From positions 620,001 through 684,000 of the forward strand of contig NZ_STGB01000002.1 of the NCBI RefSeq assembly GCF_005222815.1: a DNA stretch of 64,000 bases, given 5' to 3'. This document shows positions 57,872 to 64,000 of this stretch, piece by piece (positions within the stretch are counted from its first letter, which is position 1; each line of letters opens with the position of its first letter). Made by a program: the position numbers and the translations under genes. Under the pieces are notes generated by a model. The model was given only the letters and a program-made list of their open reading frames with translations, was not told the origin of the DNA and did no database searches. The DNA is from Roseomonas sp. AR75. GTDB lineage: Bacteria; Pseudomonadota; Alphaproteobacteria; Acetobacterales; Acetobacteraceae.

Positions 57872-58897
57872 ATGGGCGCGGCGGCGATCGGGCGCTTCCT
57901 CGCGCGCCGCGCGCTGCTGCTCGCGCCGCTGCTGGTCGTCGTCTCCTTCCTCTGCTTCATGCTGGTGCGGCTGGGCGGGCAGGACCCGGTGGCGATGCTC
58001 GCCGGCCCCACCGCCACCGCCGCCGAGATCGAGATGGTCCGCACCACGCTCGCGCTGGACCAGCCGCTCTGGGCGCAGTTCGCCGTCTGGCTCGGCAATG
58101 TGCTGCAGGGCGACCTTGGCCGATCCTGGATCAGCAACCGCCCGGTGCTGACCGAGCTGCTGGACCGCATGCCGGCAACGCTGGAGCTTCTGCTCTACGG
58201 AGTCGGCATCGGCGCGCTCGTCGGCATCCCTGTCGGGCTCAAGGCCGCACAGAGGCCCGACGGCGCCTTCGACCAGGTGAGCCGCTTCCTCTCGCTGCTC
58301 GGCTTCTCCACGCCGACCTACTGGCTCGCGCTGATGGCGCTGTTCGTATTCTTCTACCTGCTGGACTGGGCGCCACCCGGCATGGGCCGCATCAGCCTGA
58401 TGGTGGACCCGCCGGAGCGCATCACCGGCAGCTACATGTGGGATGCGCTGCTGCAGGGCAGGATGGAGGCCGCGCGCTCCGCCGCGGCGCAACTCGTCCT
58501 GCCGGTGGCCTGCATCGCCATCATCTCCGCCGCGCCGATCATCAAGCAGACCCGCGCCATCGCGCTCGAGGTGCTGTCCAGCGACTATGTCCGCTATGCG
58601 CGCGCGCAGGGCCTTCCGGCGCAGGACATGCGGCGGATGGTGCTGCGCAACAGCATGGTGCCGGTGGTCACCTTCGTCGGCACCGAGCTCGCCGGGCTGA
58701 TCGGCACCACGGCGCTGATCGAATACGTCTTCGCCTGGGGCGGCGTCGGGCAGTTCGGGCTGACCGCGATCATCCAGGGCGATTTCGCGGTGGTGCAGGG
58801 CTATGTGCTGATGCTCGCCCTCTTCTCGGTGCTGGTCTTCCTGGTGGTGGACCTCGCCGTGATGCTGCTGGAGCCGCGGGCGGCGGCGCGCGCATGA
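57872..58897 (+). CDS. Dipeptide-type ABC permease DppB
   Basis: A 341-residue permease with six hydrophobic segments, beginning IGRFLARRALLLAPLLVVVSFLCF. The DppB-type periplasmic start VRLGGQDPVAMLAG and the loop LSSDYVRYARAQGLP are clear. ATG 57872 is four bases after the receptor stop. It pairs with the DppC-type permease, whose ATG overlaps its stop. Confidence 0.9.
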   Translation: MGAAAIGRFLARRALLLAPLLVVVSFLCFMLVRLGGQDPVAMLAGPTATAAEIEMVRTTLALDQPLWAQFAVWLGNVLQGDLGRSWISNRPVLTELLDRMPATLELLLYGVGIGALVGIPVGLKAAQRPDGAFDQVSRFLSLLGFSTPTYWLALMALFVFFYLLDWAPPGMGRISLMVDPPERITGSYMWDALLQGRMEAARSAAAQLVLPVACIAIISAAPIIKQTRAIALEVLSSDYVRYARAQGLPAQDMRRMVLRNSMVPVVTFVGTELAGLIGTTALIEYVFAWGGVGQFGLTAIIQGDFAVVQGYVLMLALFSVLVFLVVDLAVMLLEPRAAARA

Positions 58898-59790
58898 GCG
58901 ACGTTGCGCTTGCCCCGCCCGCAGCACCGTCGCTGCCCGCGCGCATCGCCGCGCGGCTCGCCGGCATCGCGCGCCGCTCCCCCACGCTCGCGATCGGCGC
59001 GGCGATCATCCTGGCCTTCGCCATCATGGCGGTCTTCGCGCCGTGGATCTCGCCGCAGGACCCGGTCGCCGCCAATTCCGCGCGCGTGCTGCAGCCACCG
59101 CAGGCCGGCGCGTGGTTCGGCACGGACGGCAACGGCATGGACGTGCTGAGCCGCGTGATCCACGGCTCGCTCTACGCCTTCGGCATCGCGATCCCGGTAG
59201 TCATCGTGGGGCTGCTGGTCGGGGTGCCCGTGGGCCTCTGGACCGGCTGGCGCGGTGGCTGGGCGGATGAGATCGTGATGCGCGGCTTCGATGCGCTGCG
59301 CGTCTTTCCCTCCATCATCCTGGCGCTGGCGGTCGTCGCCGCGGCGGGGCCATCGCTGCTGAACGTCGTGCTGGTGCTGGGGCTGCTGGACAGCCCGGTC
59401 TATGCGCGACTGGTGCGCGCGGAAGTGCTGGCGCTGCGCGGCGGCACCTTCGTGGAATCGGCCGTGGCGGCCGGCAACCCGACGCACCGGATCCTGTTCC
59501 GGCACATCCTGCCGAACGCCCTGCGCGGCGCGATGGCGCAGACGGCGGTGCGCGCCGCCTGGGCGGTGCGGATCAGCGCCACCCTCGCCTTCCTCGGCGT
59601 CGGCATCCAGCCGCCCACGCCGGAATGGGGCGCGATGATCCGCCAGGGCGCCGAATACATGGTGACCGGCGAGTGGTGGGTCGCGGTGTTCCCCGGCACG
59701 GCGCTGATCGTCATGGTGCTCGGCCTCAACATGCTGGGCGACGGGCTCTCCGACCTGCTGGATCCGCGCCGGAAGGCAGCCGCACGGTGA
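58894..59790 (+). CDS. Dipeptide-type ABC permease DppC
   Basis: A 298-residue permease. After a cytoplasmic tail it has six hydrophobic segments, GTDGNGMDVLSRVIHGS near residue 76 (the DppC GTDxxGxDxxSR motif) and the EAA loop FVESAVAAGNPTHRILFRHILPN. The C-terminus LGDGLSDLLDPR is standard. ATGA overlap with DppB. Confidence 0.92.
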   Translation: MSDVALAPPAAPSLPARIAARLAGIARRSPTLAIGAAIILAFAIMAVFAPWISPQDPVAANSARVLQPPQAGAWFGTDGNGMDVLSRVIHGSLYAFGIAIPVVIVGLLVGVPVGLWTGWRGGWADEIVMRGFDALRVFPSIILALAVVAAAGPSLLNVVLVLGLLDSPVYARLVRAEVLALRGGTFVESAVAAGNPTHRILFRHILPNALRGAMAQTAVRAAWAVRISATLAFLGVGIQPPTPEWGAMIRQGAEYMVTGEWWVAVFPGTALIVMVLGLNMLGDGLSDLLDPRRKAAAR

Positions 59791-60770
59791 CACCGCTGCT
59801 GGAGGTGCGTGACCTCCACACCCACTTCATCGCGCGGGACCTGGACAATCGCGTGCGCGTCGCGCGCGCGCTGAACGGCGTCTCCTTCAGCCTCGCGCCG
59901 GGCCGCATCCTCGGCCTCGTCGGCGAGACCGGCGCGGGCAAGTCGCTCACCGCGCTCTCCGTCCTTGGCCTGCTGAAGCCGCCCGCGCGCGTCGTCGCCG
60001 GCCAGGCGCTCTTCGAGGGCCGCGACCTGCTCGCCTTGCCACAGGCGGAGCTGAACGCGCTGCGCGGCGCGCGCATCGGCTTGGTCGTGCAGTCTCCCAA
60101 GACCTCGCTCGATCCGCTCGCGCGCATCGGCGCGCAGCTTGCCCGCGTGCAGCGCGCGCACCGTCCCGGCCTGTCCGAAAGCGCGGCGCAGTCGCGCGCG
60201 GCGGAGATGCTGGCTGCGGTGGGCATCCCGGATCCCGGGCGCCGCCTGCGCGCCTGGCCGCACGAACTCTCGGGAGGCATGGCGCAGCGCGTGCTGATCG
60301 CCATGGCGCTGGTGAACGAGCCCACGCTGCTGGTCGCGGACGAGCCGACCACCGGCCTCGATGTGACCGTGCAGGCGCAGATCCTGGACTTGCTGCGGGA
60401 ACTCGCGCGCGCGCGCGGCATCGGCGCCGTGATCATCACCCACGACCTCGGCGTGGTCGCGCATTACTGCGACGAGGCGGCGGTGATGTTCGCCGGCCAG
60501 GTGGTGGAGCAGGGCGCGGTCGGCGCGCTGTTTGCCGCGCCTGCGCATCCCTACACCCAGGCACTGATCGCCGCGACGCCGGAGCGGCTGCAGTTGCGGG
60601 CGCGGCGCCCCGCCGGCGCACCGCCCAATCTCTACGCATTGCCGGAAGGCTGCCTCTATCGGGATCGCTGCCCACGCGCCGAAGCACGCTGCGCGACGCC
60701 GCCGCCCGATGTCGCGCTGCAGGGCGGCCATGCCGCGCGCTGCCACTTCGCCGGGACGATCGCGGCATGA
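59787..60770 (+). CDS. Dipeptide-type ABC ATPase DppD
   Basis: A 327-residue ATPase: Walker A GETGAGKSLT, signature LSGGMAQRVLIAMAL, Walker B LLVADEPTTGLD and switch His in IITHDLGVVAHYC. The C-terminal oligopeptide extension holds four cysteines (CLYRDRCPRAEARC and CHF), a site often reported to bind an iron-sulfur cluster in this family. GTG 59787 overlaps the DppC stop (GTGA). Confidence 0.9.
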   Translation: MTPLLEVRDLHTHFIARDLDNRVRVARALNGVSFSLAPGRILGLVGETGAGKSLTALSVLGLLKPPARVVAGQALFEGRDLLALPQAELNALRGARIGLVVQSPKTSLDPLARIGAQLARVQRAHRPGLSESAAQSRAAEMLAAVGIPDPGRRLRAWPHELSGGMAQRVLIAMALVNEPTLLVADEPTTGLDVTVQAQILDLLRELARARGIGAVIITHDLGVVAHYCDEAAVMFAGQVVEQGAVGALFAAPAHPYTQALIAATPERLQLRARRPAGAPPNLYALPEGCLYRDRCPRAEARCATPPPDVALQGGHAARCHFAGTIAA

Positions 60771-61747
60771 CCGCGTTGGTGCTGGAGGTGCGCAACCTCT
60801 CCAAGCGCTTTCCCGTGCCCGGCGGCGTGCTGACCGCCGTGAACGATGTCTCCTTCTCCCTCGCTGCCGGCGAGACGCTCGGCCTGGTGGGCGAGAGCGG
60901 TTCCGGCAAGTCCACCCTCGGCCGATGCGTGCTGCGCCTCATTGCGCCGAGCGCGGGCCGCGTGGTGTTCGACGGCCACGACATCACCGGCTGGTCCGAG
61001 GCGCGGTGTCGCAAGCTGCGCGCCGGCATGCAGATGGTCTTCCAGGACCCCTGGAGCGCGCTCAACCCGCGCATGACCGCGCGCAACCTGATCGAGGAGC
61101 TGCTGCTGCTCCATACGCCGCTCTCCGCGGCCGAGCGCCGCGAGGAAGCCGAACGGCTGGGCCGGCGGGTGCGCCTGCCATCCGCGATGCTCGACCGCTA
61201 TCCGGGCGAGCTGTCGGGCGGCCAGCAGCAGCGCGTCTGCATCGCGCGCGCCATCGCGACGCGGCCGAAGCTGATCGTGCTGGACGAGCCGACCTCCTCG
61301 CTCGATCTCTCCGTGCGCGCCGGAATCCTGGACCTGCTGGCGGAGCTGAAGGAGGAGACGGGTGCCGCGATGCTGTTCATCACGCACGACCTCGGCACGC
61401 TGCGGCTGATGGCGGACCGCGTGATGGTGATGTACCTCGGCCGCGTGGTGGAGGAAGCGCCGGCGGCGGAGATCTTCGAGCGCCCCGCGCATCCCTACAC
61501 CCAGGCGCTGATGAGCGCGCATCTGCCTGCCGATCCCACGGCGCACCTCGCCCGCCACGTGCTGACCGGCGAGATCCCGAGCCCGATCAACCTGCCAGCC
61601 GGTTGCTTCTTTTCCAGCCGCTGCCCGGTGGCGCTGCCGCGCTGCCGCGAGGCAGCGCCGCCGCTCCAAGCCGTGCCGGGCGCGGAGGCAACCCACCGCG
61701 CCGCGTGCCTTCGCATGGCCGATGGCGGCAACCGCATTCCCACCTGA
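60767..61747 (+). CDS. Dipeptide-type ABC ATPase DppF
   Basis: A 326-residue ATPase: Walker [12 protein letters not shown]-loop [15 protein letters not shown], signature [14 protein letters not shown], Walker [13 protein letters not shown]. The C-terminal extension has [18 protein letters not shown] overlap with DppD. It completes the five-gene importer. Confidence 0.92.
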   Translation: MTALVLEVRNLSKRFPVPGGVLTAVNDVSFSLAAGETLGLVGESGSGKSTLGRCVLRLIAPSAGRVVFDGHDITGWSEARCRKLRAGMQMVFQDPWSALNPRMTARNLIEELLLLHTPLSAAERREEAERLGRRVRLPSAMLDRYPGELSGGQQQRVCIARAIATRPKLIVLDEPTSSLDLSVRAGILDLLAELKEETGAAMLFITHDLGTLRLMADRVMVMYLGRVVEEAPAAEIFERPAHPYTQALMSAHLPADPTAHLARHVLTGEIPSPINLPAGCFFSSRCPVALPRCREAAPPLQAVPGAEATHRAACLRMADGGNRIPT

Positions 61748-61763
61748 AGGAGCGTACCGCGCC

Positions 61764-62180
61764 ATGCCGATGACACCCGAAGGCGAGGCGGAACTCGCCA
61801 AGATCCGCGCGGTCCGCGGCTACACCCTGCCGCTGCACGAGATGCTGGCGGAGTGCAATCCGGAATTCCTGCGCCGCTATGGCGATCTCGCCAGCCACGT
61901 CATCTTCGGCCCCGCGGAAGGCCGCGCGCTGGACCTCAAGACGCGCTTCCTGGTGATGGTCGGCATCACCACAGCCGTGAAGGGCGACCGCGAGGGCATC
62001 GAATGGGCCTCGAAGCGCGCGATGCAGTATGGCGCGAGTTTCGAGGAGGTGGTGGAGGCCGCATTCCTCGCCGGCCTGCCCGCCGGCATGCCCGCCTTCG
62101 AAGGCTTTTGTCGCGCCATGCAGGAGATGCGCGAGGGCAAGGGCTGGGTGCCGCAGGGCGAAACTGCCGCGGAGAAGTAG
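61764..62180 (+). CDS. Carboxymuconolactone decarboxylase (CMD)-family protein
   Basis: A 138-residue all-helical protein with the CMD/AhpD core DLKTRFLVMVGITTAVKGDREGIEWASKRAMQYGASFEEVVEAAFLAGLPAG. The CxxC pair of peroxidase-type AhpD is absent, so thiol peroxidase activity is unlikely. It may be a decarboxylase-like or ring-opening enzyme. AAGGAG lies 13 bases before ATG 61764; a second ATG at 61770 is possible. It is the last gene of the dipeptide importer operon. Confidence 0.8.
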   Translation: MPMTPEGEAELAKIRAVRGYTLPLHEMLAECNPEFLRRYGDLASHVIFGPAEGRALDLKTRFLVMVGITTAVKGDREGIEWASKRAMQYGASFEEVVEAAFLAGLPAGMPAFEGFCRAMQEMREGKGWVPQGETAAEK

Positions 62181-62182
62181 GG

Positions 62183-62917
62183 CTACTGGAAGCCGCCATC
62201 CACGCCGATGAACTGGCCGGTGATGGACCGCGCGGCGTCGGAGGCGAGGAACAGCACTGTTCCCGCGATCTCCTCCGGCTCCACGAAGCGGCCGGTCGCC
62301 TGGCGCGATAGGTAGCGCGCCTCGGCCTCCTCCGGCGCCAGCGCGTTCGCCTCGGCATAGGCGGACAGCACGCGTGCGATGCGCTCGCCGCGCACCGATC
62401 CCGGCAGGATCGCATTCACGCGGATGCCCTGCGCGCCGACCTCGCGCGCCAGCGTCGCCGTGAAGCCGAGCAGGCCCCATTTCGACGTGACATAGGGGCT
62501 GCGCCCGGGATGCCCGATGCGCGCGGCGACGGACGCCATGTTGACGATCACGCCCTCGCCGCGCGCCGCCATGCGCGGCAGGATCGCGCGCGAGAGCAGG
62601 AAGGGCGCGGTGAGGTTCACCGCCATCACCTCCGCCCAGTCCTCCGGCGGCATGTCCGTCACGTTCAGCGTCGGGCCGGCGATGCCGCCGTTGTTGACCA
62701 GCAGGAACACGTCGCCCGCCGCGTCGCCCAGCGCGGCGATCTGCACCGGATCGCGCAGGTCGCAGGGCACCCAGTCCGCGCCGCATTCCGCCGCGCGCGC
62801 CGCGCCCTCGCTGCCCGGCAGGTCGGAGAGCACCACCGCCCATCCCGCCTCGCGCAATGCACGCACCACCGCCAGGCCGATCCCGGACGCGGCGGCGGTG
62901 ACCAGCGCCCGGCGCAT
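62183..62917 (-). CDS. SDR-family dehydrogenase
   Basis: A 244-residue short-chain dehydrogenase. The cofactor motif is slightly variant, VTAAASGIG (Ala for the first Gly). SDLPGSEG at the second strand has an Asp, suggesting NAD. NNGG replaces the usual NNAG, and the catalytic motif is SPYVTSK. The C-terminus VDGGFQ is standard. ATG 62917 shares a base with the TRAP permease stop (TGATG), so both belong to one operon, importing and oxidising a hydroxy acid or similar compound. Confidence 0.85.
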   Translation of the reverse strand: MRRALVTAAASGIGLAVVRALREAGWAVVLSDLPGSEGAARAAECGADWVPCDLRDPVQIAALGDAAGDVFLLVNNGGIAGPTLNVTDMPPEDWAEVMAVNLTAPFLLSRAILPRMAARGEGVIVNMASVAARIGHPGRSPYVTSKWGLLGFTATLAREVGAQGIRVNAILPGSVRGERIARVLSAYAEANALAPEEAEARYLSRQATGRFVEPEEIAGTVLFLASDAARSITGQFIGVDGGFQ

Positions 62918-64000
62918 CAGCCCGCCATCAGCTTCGGCAGGAACAGCACAAGCCCCGGCAGTGCGATGATCAGCAGCACCCGGGCGATGTCGGCGACGAC
63001 GAAGGGCACGATGCCGCGATAGATGGTGCCCAGCTTCACGTCGCGGATCACGCCCTGAATGACAAAAAGATTCAGCCCCAGCGGCGGCGTGATCAGGCTG
63101 AGCTCGGTCGCCATGACCACGAAGATGCCGAACCAAACCGGATCGAAGCCGAGTGCGCTCACCACCGGGAACAGCACCGGCACGGTCAGCAGGATCATGG
63201 AAAGGCTCTCCATGAAGCAGCCCAGCACCAGGTAGATGCCGAAGATCACCAGGATCACCGCCAGTGGCGAGAGCCCCGCGCCGGTGACCAATTCCTCCAG
63301 CGCGCGCGGCAGGCCGATCAGGTTCATGAAGTTGGAGAAGACCAGCGCGCCGATCAGCACGACGAACAGGCTCGCCGTGGTGCGCACCGTCTCCAGCAGG
63401 CAGGAGAGGAACAGCCGCGGCGTCAGGCTTCGCCGCAGCAGCGCGAAGAGCAGCGCGCCCGCGGCGCCGACGCCCGCCGCCTCGGTCGGCGTGAAGATGC
63501 CGGCATAGATGCCGCCGATGATCAGCACGAACAGCGCCAGCACTGGTCCGATGGTCAGCAGCCGCGCGAAGCGCTCCCGCAGCGGGACGGGATCGGCCGC
63601 GGGTCCCGCCGCCGGATTGCGCCGCACCACGAAGGCGACGGCGAGCAGGTAGAACAGGATCGCCACAACGCCCGGCGCGATGCCCGCGATGAAGAGCTGG
63701 CCGATATCCGTGCCGGTCGCGATCCCGTACAGCACCATGATGACGGAGGGCGGGATCAGGATGCCGAGCGTCCCGCCCGCCGCGATGGAGGAGGCCGCCA
63801 GGCCGTCGCTGTAGCGGTAGCGCCGCATCTCCGGCATCGCGACCTTCGCCATCGTCGCCGCCGTGGCGATGGAGGAACCCGAGACCGCCGCGAAGCCGCC
63901 GCAGGCCGCGACGGTCGCCATCGCCAGCCCACCGCGCCGATGGCCGAGGAAGCCGTGGCAGAGGCGATACAGATCCTCCGACATGCCCGCCCGCGTCACG
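62917..64000 (-). CDS. TRAP transporter large permease (DctM), N-terminus outside window
   Basis: About 360 visible residues of a DctM-type protein; family members have about 430, so roughly 70 N-terminal residues are missing beyond the window. The family motifs GGFAAVSGSSIATAATMAKVAMPEM and LGILIPPSVIMVLYG are clear, as is ITPPLGLNLFVIQG near the end. It has about ten hydrophobic segments. TRAP systems import carboxylates with sodium or proton flow, using DctP and DctQ subunits that are probably encoded just outside the window. Confidence 0.9.
   Translation of the reverse strand, partial: VTRAGMSEDLYRLCHGFLGHRRGGLAMATVAACGGFAAVSGSSIATAATMAKVAMPEMRRYRYSDGLAASSIAAGGTLGILIPPSVIMVLYGIATGTDIGQLFIAGIAPGVVAILFYLLAVAFVVRRNPAAGPAADPVPLRERFARLLTIGPVLALFVLIIGGIYAGIFTPTEAAGVGAAGALLFALLRRSLTPRLFLSCLLETVRTTASLFVVLIGALVFSNFMNLIGLPRALEELVTGAGLSPLAVILVIFGIYLVLGCFMESLSMILLTVPVLFPVVSALGFDPVWFGIFVVMATELSLITPPLGLNLFVIQGVIRDVKLGTIYRGIVPFVVADIARVLLIIALPGLVLFLPKLMAG

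Overview
The window is GC-rich, gene-dense bacterial chromosome (about 70% G+C by eye) with almost no non-coding space. The longest gap without a gene is about 220 bases, so no stretch over 300 bases needs a separate description. I saw no rRNA, tRNA, CRISPR array, insertion sequence or phage gene. The style points to an alphaproteobacterium, most likely Acetobacteraceae of the Roseomonas type: many Bug/TctC-type binding proteins, many ABC importers for organic solutes, operons joined by ATGA, GTGA or TTGA overlaps, and a formate dehydrogenase of the Methylobacterium Fdh1AB architecture. That assignment is inference; there is no marker gene here.

Layout. 1-2643: end of a flavin monooxygenase operon (two flavoproteins, a MaoC hydratase, a small ORF). 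2648-5824: a CadC-like regulator with TPRs, a DUF1127 protein, an EamA exporter and a small helical protein. 5934-15616 (minus strand): a LacI-controlled region with a histidinol-dehydrogenase-like enzyme, an SDR and the LacI gene, then a complete sugar-type ABC importer followed by a bicupin and a MetE-like methyltransferase. Two near-identical palindromes mark both promoters. 15737-20211: fused FdsG-FdsB and FdsA subunits of an NAD-linked W/Mo formate dehydrogenase. 20175-27696: a DeoR-controlled cluster with an SDR, an ABC importer lacking its ATPase, a zinc alcohol dehydrogenase, a PfkB kinase and a LacD-type aldolase. 27681-32545: IclR regulator, DapA-family lyase and a TctCBA transporter. 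32520-33254: an SDR. 33407-43899: a long sugar or sugar-acid operon with an ABC importer (again no ATPase), aldo-keto reductase, TauD-type dioxygenase, a tagatose-3-epimerase-like protein, a second TIM-barrel isomerase, a Gfo/Idh oxidoreductase, a two-gene altronate-dehydratase-type enzyme and a Bug protein. 43956-46670: an RTX-type calcium-binding repeat protein. 46844-56178 (minus): an OYE-type oxidoreductase, HyuB, Bug protein, HyuA, branched-chain-type aminotransferase and a TPP-dependent enzyme, divergent from 56281-62180, a full dipeptide-type ABC importer plus a CMD-family protein. 62183-64000: an SDR and a TRAP large permease that runs off the window.

Taken together this is a catabolic island region: several self-contained units, each pairing an importer with dehydrogenases and lyases and often a local regulator. 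The strongest sequence-based signal is the LacI regulon defined by two shared palindromes. The least conventional gene sets are the LacI unit (HisD-like, SDR, bicupin, MetE-like), the hydantoinase unit with a Bug protein between its two subunits, and the sugar-acid operon at 33-44 kb. Several genes (HisD-like enzyme, PfkB/LacD pair, TauD/AKR pair) have relatives in organosulfonate metabolism, but each also has an ordinary sugar explanation.
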